In this document: positions 50,534 through 62,903 of the stretch, piece after piece
Position numbering within the stretch: the stretch's first letter is position 1
Layout of the letters: the number at the start of each line of letters is the position of its first letter
Origin: Acanthaster planci
Lineage: Eukaryota > Echinodermata > Asteroidea > Valvatida > Acanthasteridae
DNA length: 64,000 nt
Assembly: GCF_001949145.1 (NCBI RefSeq)
Contig: NW_019091358.1
Location: 388,159 to 452,158 of the forward strand
Reading direction: 5' to 3'
Made by a program: the position numbers and the translations under genes
The notes under the pieces: generated by a model
What the model was told of the DNA's origin: nothing
The model's input: only the letters and a program-made list of their open reading frames with translations
Database searches by the model: none

Positions 50534-51812
50534 TTATATGTAGGCATCACTCCAGTCTTTCAGACAATTGTAACAATCTGTTGCACACTTCTTTGTAGCG
50601 GATGTGGTTGTCATCAGCCAATCAACAAAGAGCTCTTCGTCTTTATTCAGCACCAGGAATTGTCCGAGAACATTGTACGCCTGGATAGGGCAAAAAAAAT
50701 GACAATTGACTTACTGCCTGTCCAACTTGGGTTTGTAATTTCCAGTGATTCAATGGTTGATTTCATGTGGTCCAGTGATTTTCATATCCCCATGTCACTT
50801 TGTTTTACTGGTTTAATGTGCAGTTAACAGTCCAGTGCACTTTGTTAATTGCAGCCTGTTTGATTACATAAGCAAGCAAGCGCAACTGCATTTGATTGGA
50901 CACTCGTGACTTCTTGTGCTCACTCCAGCCTGGCTCAAGTGGCCAACCTGCCAAGTTGGTTGCTTGGGGAATATCGCACAGAACCATAGGAAAATGTGAC
51001 TTTGATGCACCCATTTCAGACACATATTCTAGGGTTGCACAGAACCAAATAGAATTAAGAGCAACTCAGGAAGACCCAGTTAAATTTTGATTTCAGATAG
51101 ATGAAAAAAACACATACATTTGCATTTGCTTCAGCCCATGAAAAGAGCGACATCTGAAACCAAGTCACTCTGATATCATTCCGAGTGCCTTCAAGTGCCA
51201 TTCCTCACCTGCTAGCAAGCCTGGTCACTCCTAATTGTTTAAGACGTCGAACTTTTGCTGTACCAAATTCAAAATTTGCTTATAATTTGGTTCGGTGCTA
51301 CTCTACGACGCCTGTCTCAAACGGGTGTTAGTCAAACATTGCAAAGGAAAGTTGACACCATTGTAAATAATTCAGAAAAATAGTTGAATGTGTATATGGA
51401 AAATCAGCTCAAGCCAACCAAGTTTTGTGAAAGGAAGTCGAGAAATGTGCAGACGTCCACTGCTTATGACGGTTTGAATGATTTTTGCAAATTTTATCAC
51501 TTAATGACCCAATCAGATAGCCTTGTCACAGCAACTCCAGAAACCCTGCGTTATCATTCACTTATTACCACATACGTGTATGGCGTCTGCCCCTCTAAGC
51601 CTGTGACGACACCACAGGTAAGCGTGAAGGATGTAATCCAACACACTATTGATGGAGTTGGTTCAGTATCTGACCTTCTCAAATCCCGCCTCTCGTAACC
51701 TCTCGCCATACTTGGGGCCAATGCCCCCGAGTTCGGTCACCAGTTTGTCCCCCATGGGCTCCGACACAAACTGTTTGTGTTTCTTGGTGGTTGTTTGGGC
51801 TCTGTCTGCCAT
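50534..51812 (-). CDS. BANF1: Barrier-to-autointegration factor
   Basis: Small dimeric DNA-bridging protein that binds LEM-domain proteins and histones and is needed for nuclear envelope assembly. Two coding exons, 51812-51675 and 50680-50534, join in phase to 94 residues (human 89). Exon 1 reads [13 protein letters not shown], then the helix-hairpin-helix region [19 protein letters not shown]. Exon 2 reads [18 protein letters not shown] and ends [11 protein letters not shown]-stop, almost the whole human protein. The start MADRAQ aligns with human MTTSQ. An in-frame ATG 14 codons upstream (51854) lies in a TTTGTTTCCAG acceptor, so it is intronic and the 5' UTR is spliced. The exon 1 donor GTCAGA is slightly unusual. 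It is tail-to-tail with ENTPD. Confidence 0.96.
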
Positions 51813-52720
51813 GCTTGCTGAAGGAAGTGTCAATTCACAGCTGGAAACAAACACAACTGACAGACGTCAGAACAGTTGGACATGGGATTGCCATGGACAT
51901 AATTCAGTAACAGAGAAGCTTTAGTTTAGAATTCAACTTTTATAAGCACACTGACTCAACATTTAGTTGTTGCATGTGCTTTTTCCATGAAACTCATTTT
52001 GGAGTGACAAAATTTGTTCAGAACCAAACAAAGCCCATGTCATAAACTCATTTTATTCCACTGGCACTCAATTCTAGTGACTGAAGAAATTTTCAGCTAG
52101 ACTATAGCTGCAGATATGTGACCAAGAAGCAGTCCCCCATTGCTCTTGGTAATTTTTCGGCACAATAATGAACATACACATTGCAGTGTTTTGACGGATT
52201 TAAACATTTCCCCGTGATCACTGTTAGTCCTGTTCCACGCTAACATTGTAGCAGTGACTGTGTTCACGAGACAGATTCACAATGACCGCAATTCAAGCTC
52301 TCTAAATTCCTAAAGAGCGACATATTACAAAAAATAAAAGGAAATATCCTGCACTTCGTTGGAGGAGTTGATTCAGGCAGAAAGAAAAAAAATCTCAAAA
52401 AAGAGAGTGTCAGTCCAGTGGGAACCTAAAAACCCAATACCCATAATTCAGAGTCTGCATGCATTATTTAGAGCCACCAGGCCATGTAGCCACTCAATGT
52501 GAAAGGGGCATTGTGGGAATCACATGCATTAATGGTGTTGGCTTACATGTACTCGTACATGTACTCTTGACGAGGTGTTTGTTGGGGTACAAAAATCCAC
52601 TTCAACTTTTTTTGACTTGCATTAAAAATATGGAGGACAACATGTTGAATATCTGCAGGATTAAGTTGTATGGAAAGAGGGCAAGGTTTTAATTTTTTGA
52701 GGGAAATTATAGGATAAACT

Positions 52721-54370
52721 AAGGCCCCCCCCCAAAGTCTCCGGTTTCTGGTCATCGCGCATGTTGCCGTAGACATGCGCATCGGCAGACAAATAATTTT
52801 TTTATTAAACATAAAACAATTTCCAAAAGCCGCCAAACTTACTGTACTTGATCAGCAGGAATAACCCACTTGCACATTAAATTTGAATAAAACCTGGTAT
52901 GCTGTGTTATCTGATTGCATAGAAACGTAACAATTTGAATTCTTCAGACTAAAGACACTGTTGCTATACCTCATCATTCGGGGCAAGCTTTTGCGTAGCG
53001 ACCACCATCTCTGGAAAGGACTGGTCCCTTTGTGCTGTTCTTATCCATTGAGAACAGTGTATTGTTGCAAGGCGTCTCTTATGTAACTAAGCAAAAGCTT
53101 GCCCTGAATCACAAGGTAAAGCAACAGTGGTTTTAGTATGGAGAATTCAAGTTGTTATGTTCACGTGAATTTAAAGAACTCAGTGTACCAGATTTTATTG
53201 AAATTTAACTCGCAAATGGCTTATTCTGCTACCATGTAATTTTAATGTGTTTTTGATGGGTGGGGTTGAATAATATGTACAGTAAAGAAATACCCCACTG
53301 GCCCTAGGCTTCCACACATTTCAGTCGGGCACTCTGATCAGATGACATCATTCGTGTATCTTTACACAAAGGCCGTGTCCGAATCAGTTGGCTGCGGCTT
53401 GATATCATGCATGATTCTATGGAAACTAGCAGTGGATGCTGCCAAATATTCAGTGTAATTTCTGGCCGTTGCCAATTGATTCGGACCCAGGCCTACGTAC
53501 ATGTACATCTGTGAACCAGACAAACGAAGTGGTCTTGCATCCTGCGTAAGTATACAAATTGATAACACTTTTGAAAAACAAACCGTAAAGGGCCAGTCTA
53601 TTCCAGTGTTGGCAAGGCAGTGGTAGTACATACGCAAGCAGTGCATGCAGCGGCAATGGACATGCATCGCGTTATGACAACCATACCCGTAACAACTCAT
53701 GCATCGTTGATCGTCACTTGCCAAGAACAAAGGTAGATTAGAGTGAGAGAGTTTATTTTCTGAGCTGAATTTTCTTAATGTTAAATGCAGCTTGTTTCTT
53801 ATAAGCTAAAACAGAAAACAAAGTGCATAGTACAGTGTATATCATTTACCTCCTGAGAATTTTATTTTCATTTTGACTCTTTGGAGCTGAACTGTTTTCA
53901 TTTATATTTTTTCATAGGCTATTTGATGTGCAACTTATTTCCTATAAAGCTCTATAGTCTATGCTTTAAGCCAAAGTGGAAAACAATGTGCAAAGAATGT
54001 CATATGCTGCTACTTCATGAGAATTTCATTTAAAACCGGAAACTGGAGCTGAACATTTATTTTTCACATCTGATTTTTAAATGGTTATGCTAACTGTATT
54101 TTAACAAGCTCAATCTTGCCAAGAATTGAAGCATCTCATTTGATAGAGATGACTGAAACCATTGCCTCTCGTTATATTTTATGGTCTGTTTATTAATTCA
54201 AAGTGGTTAATTCACATTTCTCATAGTAACAAGGCCTTGCGCTCTGAAGTATATGTGCATGTACATCACTTCTGAGAAAAAAAAGAGAGAGAAAAAAAAA
54301 TGTGTCACCGCACCACTTTTGGACCAAGCCCATGACCAGAAACCGGAGTCTTTTTGGGTGGGAGGGCCTA
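52721..54370. mobile_element. Long inverted-terminal-repeat element, non-autonomous
   Basis: The left end AAGGCCC...CTCCGGTTTCTGGTCAT has an inverted partner at 54335-54370 (ATGACCAGAAACCGGAG...GGGCCTAAGG). Between them are 1.6 kb with no transposase motif. A family B palindrome (52858-53227) sits inside, 100 bases from the left end. Confidence 0.62.
52858..53227. mobile_element. Long-palindrome MITE family B, copy 3
   Basis: The left AAATTTGAATAAAACCTGGT and right ATTGAAATTTAACTCGCAAA arms, with inner CGGGGCAAGCTTTTGC and GCAAAAGCTTGCCC, match the copies at 18484-18847 and 16063-16836. Its terminal CCACTTGCACATTAA is more diverged. Confidence 0.78.
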
Positions 54371-57098
54371 AGGGTAACTATGCAGCCCAGAATTCTAGCA
54401 TGCCTAGAGCATGCACTTAAACATGCCGACAGCAAAACTTGTTTGCTAGACTAATGCAGATTGGATGACGAAAAAGTTCCATTTAGAAAGCCAATCCATG
54501 ATTGGTCCAGAAGTTCACTGTAAGAGTAGGACTGCACATTTTAGGACTGCATCAATTGTATGCATGATATGTAAAGGCAGTGAATGCAAATTGGCAGTGC
54601 ACCTCGAACATGTTTATGTTGCTTCTGGTATGTTTAAAAAGTCACATAAGAAAGATCAAGTTTCACCCAAAGTGCCAATCAACACAAAAGGGGGGAGGTT
54701 TGTACATGTATCAGTATCTAAGAGAATGTTCTTTGAGTTTTAGAACAACACACAGTTAAGGGAATATTCTTTGGTGAAGGTGCCACTTTGCATTGAAGAA
54801 AGTGGTCCAACTGGTGAACCGGTCAAATATCCAGTTGTAGGCCCTGGGCTATATACATGTACACCTAGCACACACTAATACATGTACAGATGGGAGTCCA
54901 GGCTGGGAATGATCAACAGGGTGAACAATTCAGCAGCCAATATCACCTGTCCAGTTACCTTTTCAAAGAAGATAATTCCACGTCTGTAATTCATATATCC
55001 TTATCTACGGGATAAGGGGAGAGTTAAGAAATTCCACACACCACCAAAGGCAACAGTGAGGAAAATATACTGGGAAAGTAAGATTAAGTTGAGGTCATTG
55101 TTGTCGACTGCTTTCAGCCATTTGTACTTCAGCCGTTTCATCAAATTTGTACTCTGCACGTACGTATCCATAATGCATGCATGCACCACTCACACATGAT
55201 AAACACAATTCTCACACACATGCATACAACTCTGTGGCCTGACTGTCAGTTCAGTTGCGTGACAGTCAGGGCTTTTATCATTTCATGATGAGACGTTCGA
55301 AGGAAGTCTGCCTGTTCTCCAAGTTACATGTATTTGAAGCTACTATGTCAAAAGTCCTGTGGAACGTCTTTGTTTGAAAAGAATGGAAAAAGGGATATGT
55401 GCACGAAATCTGTAAAACCCTGGCACAATCCAAAAGGTTTTGGGCAAAATTCAGGTTGAGACTCACTTAATTCCAGTAATTCCAGTAATTTATAAGGCAG
55501 TACTTACATGCATCTTAGAGACAAAGTAAAGAAAGGGATGAAAATACATGTTAAGGAAACAAAACTTGAAACTAAAGCTTCAGATTACTGGCCCATTCAG
55601 TTGTGTATTGGTACATGCATTTCATGATCCTGGTTACTTTGCAAATAACACACGCACACGTACATGTACAAGTATGGCAGCAAGGTACTCGTATGTCGCA
55701 AATTTAAGAGTGGGCAAAGAGTCTACAACAATGAAACATCTGAACATTACGCTCAAGTTTATTTTCCTCGACGTTGCCATCCAAGCTGGTTTGGGAAATT
55801 TGTGAACCCACTGGCAGGACAGATAACACAAAGAATATACATGTACACGTAGGTAGGCCTACATGAACAACGGTGAAATCGATTTCTTCAACAAGCATGA
55901 CAAGGCAAAACAAGCATGTAAACTTTTGGGTCGTATTATAACGAAGCCATAGAACCTTGATGTCAGTCATAATGTAACATGTACAATGACATCCAACCAT
56001 GTCAACCTGGGCTACAAACATGACATGTGGACCACGAATGTCTCAATGTGTGCGCTATGCCAACCTTTGATGTTAAAAACAGCTATTATTTACTTAATCG
56101 TGTTTAATAATGCACATATAGCATGGTTAGTAGGCAGGTAGGCCTAGTGTTACAATTATCAATGAGTCACCATAATTCGCACTTTAAGTACTTTGACCAA
56201 ATTTATTCTTAAACATAGTTAATTTTTATGGCTTCATTTCAGATGTTGAAAGTTTGACTAAAATCCTACATGGAATAATGTTACGAAAAACATCAGATGT
56301 CACAGAAGCAAAAGAAACAGTGTCGTCTGCAAACGAGTTGGATCGGCTGTAGTAAAACCATAATTCGTACACGTTCGTTGAAAACGTCATTTTATGGGGT
56401 ATTGTTTATGACCTCCTTCTGAAAAATCTGCCAGTTAATGTCCCTTGAGTGAGGAATTATTTTTGGCATTAATTACTCTGGTTTGGTGATGCAGTTTGAG
56501 GGAAAAAAATGTATTCACAATAGCTTGACTTCCCATCCATTTTGCTTTTTCTTTCTCCCAGATTACAATTTTTTCAATTTATTTTAAAGGTGCAGTGAGG
56601 CATGAATTTTTATTATTTCAAATAAATCATATTTAGCATTAATACGAGTTATTTATACAAATATACAAAATTTCTCTTTTTACGTGTATTTTGGAAAAAA
56701 TTCACAAATACAGTGCCACCAAATCTTTCCCCGTTGAGGCCAATCTCAAAATCTGAGATGCAAGGTAACCTTTCAGGCTCAATATTTTGATAATGCACTC
56801 AATATTTGGTGAAAGTTGATCGAAGTCATCATTTATCCATTTTCTAGACAATTTCAACCGGTCATTTTTGTACTTAGTCAGTAAAGTAAACTTTTGTCTG
56901 TAAAGTTTATGCTCTGTTGACATTTTTCCCAAATTCTCCCTAGAAAAGCTTTTAATTCACACATACATGTAGGCAGGGGCCCCAGCTGCAAACAGAAAAT
57001 CGTTGAAGTGACGATCGATCATCGACTGTAAATTAACATCAGGGCATAATTTCATTGAAAAGTTCCGTGACGAGAAAGTTGGATGCGCAAATACATGT
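54371..57098. other. Gene-poor stretch
   Basis: I recognise no coding exon, RNA gene or clear transposon. A segment near 55870-55910 (TTCTTCAACAAGC...TGACAAG) recurs near 57730-57750, so a degraded repeat is likely. ACATGTAC words are frequent. Confidence 0.35.
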
Positions 57099-57360
57099 AT
57101 ATGGGTCTTTCCACGAAGTTCAGGCACAGTTTGTGACAGCGTCCCTTGTTACATCAGTGAAAATAAACATCTTTTTTCCCTGCATGTAGATTCTAAATTG
57201 ATATTGTTCTAAATCTTGCTAGGTTCTTGTAGTGGTGGTCATCTTTGGCAAATAACAATGACTTAGTCTGTTGTAATGTAAAAATAATGAACAATGAAAG
57301 CTACTGATGTAACAAGGGACGTCGTCACAAACTGCCTGAATTTCATGGAATGACCCATAT
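57099..57360. mobile_element. MITE family A, copy 3
   Basis: Ends ATATGGGTCTTTCCACGAA and TTTCATGGAATGACCCATAT; the inner GTCCCTTGTTACATCAGTGA pairs with CACTGATGTAACAAGGGAC-like sequence. The termini match the copy at 30221-30471, while the interior differs. Confidence 0.78.
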
Positions 57361-58734
57361 AGGCCAATTGTAGGCCTATGTAATAATGTAGTATGCACGA
57401 ATTTAGGGTAGCCTACTCCCATATTCCACAATAAAGGCCTAAGCAGTGACAAACTCAAAACTGACATATCAAAGTGACTTGCCAACTTTACCAGTTTATG
57501 ATAGATACAGACAGACAGAGGCGCACAAGTGTTTGGTCAGGGGAATCCCCAGGCTAAGAAATGATGAACAAACGAAGGCCTAGGTCTAATTGAAGCCTGT
57601 TACTGCTGCTAGGAAATCCCCGCTGCCACCCATGTCATGCGTGTTTTATACTTAGGGCCTACACTTACATGTATGTCTGTATATGTACATGTAGGCCTAC
57701 AAATAATGACCGAGTGGATTCGTTTTCTTCAACAAGCTGACAAGAAATTCTTGTGGGAAATCAAATCATAAATAATGTAATTTGCCAACATGACAAGAGA
57801 AATCCAAAATACATTCAGGTTAAGTTTTTGGCCTGCATGCATACCGTTTTGAATGAAGCCGATGTTGATTCGTTTCCGTTTCTGCTCTTGCGCTCAGCTT
57901 CATGCGTGACACAATTTCTATTCCCGCCGCTCGTTCCCGCCGAGAATTTTAATGCAGCCAGGGTTTCAGACGCACACTGTGTGATGTTGTAACGGCGAGA
58001 GTGGAACCCGCCGTTGTACGGTGTCCTATGACCGCCAAATTATTTATTAAAAATCGAGGTTGGGGCGATACTTTTTTACACAATACGCTGAGGAAATTGG
58101 ACTTAACCTAAGGCATAACCGTGGCTCTGGGGATTTTTTTTTTATCAAAGGGACGTTAAGTCAAAAAAAGTGTGAATTTTAACACCACAGTTTTTGCAGT
58201 GTACGTTCAAACGAGTATAGGTGTAACGGCGATGACTTGAGTTTACGCCTATTGAAGCTTTCGTTGGCTTATTTTGAAAATCCGCGGTGACCGACAAAGC
58301 CCTTCATCTAAAATGTTTCTTTCGATCGGGCAATCATCCAACGGGGGGCTAGTTAATATTGTTCAGTTGTTTTGGTATGTCTTAGTGTCAAGCACAATAT
58401 ATTCAGTGCGAAGGAAGACACTTGGTTGGGCGAATAGGTGGTAGGTCTGTGGAGAGAAAAATCGCATGAGACCACAACTTGTCAGGCGCCCTGCTAGGTG
58501 AAATGCTTTGCAGTCCAGTAATTACGGGCACTGACCACTTCGCAAGTATACATGTATTGTTAACTTACAGTAAGGGATTTGAATTTCTCATTCCTGGCCA
58601 GGCGAGGCCAACCTAAGGGCCCAAACCCCCCGACCAATTTCTTTTGTATAAGTCGATGTTAAGTGAATAGAATGTATGATACTGGTCCAGTATAAATTAG
58701 GTATAGACCTTCCTATGCCAAGGCCTGCATGGGG
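57361..58734. other. Unassigned stretch with a CpG-rich patch
   Basis: About 57860-58060 is richer in CG dinucleotides than its surroundings and contains CCCGCCG words, which might mark a promoter. No convincing exon follows on either strand. Confidence 0.3.
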
Positions 58735-58935
58735 GGACCGGGTTAGCGTAGCTTAATTAATTTGCACCAATGGGGCCCGGGTTCGAGTCCTGGCTTGGCC
58801 CAGGCTTTAAGTGCATTTGGTTTCCGGGCCATACTCGCTCTGGAAGCTTTTCTCCGGGTACTCCGGGTTTAAAGGCCTCCTGCTTTTAAACTGGACCTTC
58901 GTCCTAACTCCATTATGATGCTGATTAATAAAGAT
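58735..58935 (+). mobile_element. tRNA-derived SINE
   Basis: A tRNA-like head (ACCGGGTTAGCGTAGCTTAA, B-box GGTTCGAGTCC) is followed by a body with CATACTCGCTCTGGAAGC and CTCCGGGTACTCCGGGTTT. The tail is ATTAATAAAGATTATGAATAAA. There is no cloverleaf-compatible acceptor stem. Confidence 0.68.
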
Positions 58936-58989
58936 TATGAATAAACGTATAGTTATTGGCGCAAATAGCCTAGTAGTTGAGAGCCCCAT

Positions 58990-59210
58990 TAAACAGAATG
59001 AATCATAATGTTAACGAGTGTAAGGTGATGTTTGACTCGTTCAAAAAGGTTTATTCGTCTATCTTATGTGTTTGGTTCCCATATTCTTGAAACTTTTGAT
59101 CGTTATAAGTATNTGATTGCATCTGATGATTTAAGTTGGTAAAAGCACATTGATTCGATTGTTTCTGCAACAAATAGGATGTTGGGCTTTGTTTAATAAT
59201 TTCAACACAG
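58990..59210 (+). pseudogene. LINE reverse-transcriptase C-terminal fragment
   Basis: A degenerate plus-strand frame preserves the order of motifs seen after the RT palm: a residue string like LETFDRYKY, then ASDDLSW, KHIDSIVSATNRMLGFV. Stops interrupt it. The ambiguous base n at 59113 lies inside it. It is opposite in strand to the LINE remnant at 59420-61180. Confidence 0.65.
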
Positions 59211-59419
59211 CATTTATGGAAAATGGGGATTCAAGGCACTTGTGAACGCCATTTTGAGCTGTCTTCGCCAGGTAAAAATGTGAGAAAAAACTGTTGAAAA
59301 AAATTTCCCATACAGTAGGAGGACTTTCATACCCTGGACGTTAGTCGCAGTGCAATGTAGACGTCGGCCAACCTGGGCTAACATAACTACATGTGAACAT
59401 GTGTTCACCTAGGTGATTT

Positions 59420-61180
59420 GCCACAATTTTCTCAAGGCACTTTGAAACGGTAGAACAGAACTATAATTACCAGGGTCATGCTTACTGCCTGATTTATGTA
59501 TTGGCACATCATTAATCATCTTCAACTCGGCATGATGGGACCTGCCCTGTAGAAAGAGATGCGTCAAAGAGCTTGGATAACGGATGGGCTATTGAATCAG
59601 CCGAAATCTTGAGAAGTAGTGGAGGAATATCGTCAATAAAGCCACATGCTTTATGAGTTTGAAGGCCTTTGAGCATGCGTTTCACTTCAAAGGCGGAGGT
59701 TTCAACAGTACTGACCCGAATTTTAGAGTTACAATGGTCACAAACTGGATAAAGTTTTGATTCTCGGGTAGAGTAAAATTGCTTTGAAAACTTCTGAGAA
59801 ATGCATTTGCAACGCTAGACGGGTCAGAAATGGTTTCTCCTTCTACATGGAGGGAAGTCAGGGTGGAAGATTTACGAGGTGAGCTGACAAGGGCAAAAAA
59901 AAAAACGCTTAGGATTTTCAGCACAATTCAAAACAAGTTCTTTAAGGTTGTTAGAGTAACATTTCATTGTTTCATACTCGACCTGGTTGGGAAGACATTT
60001 GTACTTATTCCAACAATGAAGCCCGCCTGATCTCATAACAACTTTATAAGCTCTATTATATGTCTTGTGAAGGTGGCTAGATCGCTTCCTATCCAAGGTT
60101 GACGCCTCCTACCTTTTTGTGTTACAAGTGGAACTGTTTCATGAAGAATTAACGGCTGCGAAAAGGAAATCCTTAAATTACTCACATTGTGTCTATGTCT
60201 ATATCGGGCGAAGTATGCAAATCCCAATCAACCTTATTAATTCAAGGATAAAAGTTTGGTCAGCTTTCTGTTAGGGAAAAAAGAGCATGCAAGTGACTTT
60301 CTCTTACATGATAAGCTAACATGAAATGTACCAGACACCATCATCACTCGAGCCAAGGCCAGCACAGCGCTCAACACTGGAAAAACCCGAGGTGAATTGA
60401 TGAATATAAAGGTCCAGAATAGTGGCCTGATCAGGGTTATGAACGTCGGGTATTGCATAATCTCTCATTTAGGCTAGAGCAGTTAGCACCATAACTGATA
60501 TTAAAATCACCAAATACAGAAACAGCTAGGTAGTTATGACTGAAAACCCAAACCGTTTCTAATACAGATTGGTAATCTTCAAAAATGTGGCATTAGAGTT
60601 TGGGGGTCTATAAAGATACCCAAGCCTAGGAGCAGTTTGCCATTTGCCTTGTGCTGATCTCGACTCCCAACAGTTCAAGATTCTCATGTTCAAAGTCATA
60701 TGCAGGCAGGTTTTAGATGATCAGCCGCTGTGAATAGCACTCCTCCGCCATGAGGTCTTAACGAACACAGTTCATTCTTCAAGGAGAGAATTTCAACGTC
60801 ATTGATTGAGCTGCCCAACCAGGTTTCAATCCACAATGCAAAATCAAAGTTTCCTGTAGACAGTTCCACATCCAATAGTCGAGGTTTATTGACGATGCTT
60901 CATGAATTGTAGAGTATCGCAGACTGAGCCTTGCGCAAACTTGGCTGTGCGGGGGTTGTCAGGAACCTTAGGAAAGGAATAAGTCGAGATGGGCCGGGTT
61001 GTAGCTGAAATGGGAATAGGCTTATCCGATGGCGATGATTCTGTTTCAGGGCAATCTGTGGTCAAAGTAGGCCTACATGTAGACATGTCTAAATGAAAAT
61101 TAATGTTAACCTTGTAGCAGGCAGCTTCTACAAAACCACGTCGAGGACGAGGGAATGCAAGCTGCTGGTATTTCTTCAAG
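59420..61180 (-). pseudogene. LINE remnant: APE endonuclease plus start of reverse transcriptase
   Basis: Read 61180 to 59420. A proline/serine-rich start (60886-61179) precedes an APE-type endonuclease with SLRPHGGGVLFTAA (about 60730-60780) and VFGDFNISY (about 60500-60530). The linker region (KTYNRAYKVV..., ENPKRF; GETISDPSSVANAFLRSF) leads to the RT start (KACGFIDDIPPLLLKISADS; HKSGSKHDPG). Several frameshifts and stops break it, and it is truncated within the RT. Domain order fits a jockey/CR1-type non-LTR retrotransposon. Confidence 0.78.
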
Positions 61181-62903
61181 GCCAGTGTCTGTACAATTGC
61201 AATGGGTCTAGCACATCACGACAGATGCCACGCTGATGCGATTTTACGGGCTTGCGGCATATGGTACATGGATACTTGGTCGGACCAGGATTCATTTCTT
61301 CATCTCCAGCCAACACTGCCATGGTTAGGCCTAATGGTAGGTCCTTAAGGTAATGATCTCTACGAGTGTTAGTATTAAAAGAGCACTGATATGGGTAGGC
61401 CTAGTTGGTGGATAATATGGAGGTATCCCTCTGCCATATGAAAAACATAATTGCAAAAGCCCTGGACCAGTTATTCCCCATAATGGAAACAATGCTGTGA
61501 AACTGCAAACACTCTAATGATGACGTTGTTGATCTGCTAAGTAAGGTCTTGTTAATGTTGCTGCATGGTGTGGTCACTGGCCAAATAAAAAAGTTGCCTT
61601 TGCGAGCATACCACTACATAAATCGTGCGATGTTTCACTGGACATTCACAATGGCCCACTTGATAAAGAAAAATTGAGCATTGTTTGGTTTTATACATAT
61701 CGAAGCAATTGTGTAGCGCCTCAAGAATGGTTGCGTTAATATTACCACCACCGTGCGGGGACACCAGTTATGACGTTATTTATGGTCGCTGGATTTGTCC
61801 AGCTTTACGTTAACTTTAAATGCAGTTTTTCTGTGAAAAGCCAAAGTTGACAGAAAGTTCCATCTTATTTAGCAAAAATTTAAACCTTTTCCTTGAAATG
61901 CCCTTTTGAATTGCTTCATCCTACCTCCATGCTTCATCGATATTAAAATGGCGGCATTTCATTCAGTTTTTAGTAGAAGTACTTCACATTAAGCGTTTAT
62001 ATTTGCATGATATTTTTTAACACTGTGTGATATATTCTCTTGGTTTAATATGCAATCACGGTCGAAGTCATAGTTTTTTCAAGTAATGGTCTGCAAACAG
62101 AAATGTCCACAGACTTTAATTGAACGCCGCAGAGGTCAACGTGACACGAATTGCTTGACAACGGGAGCACGCCGACAAACTAGACCTCTCTTTTGTTTAC
62201 AAACTGCTTTGTTCAGAGGGCCAAAATATCCATATTTGTAGAGTTCACCATTGGTTAACGACTGCAGCTTTTGTCTCAAGACGTACATCGTGGTACATGT
62301 ATTAATAATTGCATTTTAGTTCTTGCTTAGTGTGATTTTGTTTTGTGAAATGTTCTTCTGTTCTTGTAAAGCATTGGTTGGCCAAAACTGCAGCTTTAAC
62401 GTGTCAAATGAAAGGTGATACGCGACTATAGGAAAATGTATGAAGCTGCTTGTTGGTAGCTGCCATGTAGTTAGGTACGCGCGACAAGCCGAGCGACCTT
62501 TATGCTTCAAGGGAGGATGCCACCCACAATGCTTTGCAACGTCTGTACTTCCTACACAATTTTTCGTAAAGAAATTGGCAGCCCCGGTTCCGACTCAAGC
62601 AACTAGAACTTACAGCAAACACAGTTTACCTACTCTGATAGTGACACCTAACAGGTCCACATCAAAAGGGTCATGTTGCCCGTGATCAAAGGTCAATATC
62701 TAATTGCTTCAGTTTTGGATTTTGTTTTGTATATAGGCCAAACTGTCTTGTGCATGGACATGCAGAAGGCCCGACATCAAGCCCAACTATACGGTGAATC
62801 AGTACATGCATTATGTCTTTCTTTTTAAATGTTTTGGCATTATTAAGTTCATGGCCACTTTTCATCGCTTCCTCGAGGATTCTGACTAACAACTTTCGCC
62901 AAT
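61181..62903. other. 5' flank of the last gene
   Basis: No recognisable coding exon. An open frame at 62440-62685 looks like a basic leader but has no supporting splice pattern. An in-frame TGA at 62883 marks the upstream limit of the following coding exon. Confidence 0.35.

Noticed and set aside
51812-51854. Fourteen-residue N-terminal extension of BANF1
   Set aside because: The upstream ATG overlaps a pyrimidine-rich TTTGTTTCCAG acceptor, so it is intronic; MADRAQ matches the family start.
58738-58805. tRNA gene
   Set aside because: The B-box is good, but there is no acceptor stem and a SINE body and tail follow.
62440-62685. Open frame resembling a mitochondrial leader
   Set aside because: No recognisable family, no suitable donor in frame, and the well-supported membrane-protein exon begins downstream in its own frame after a stop.
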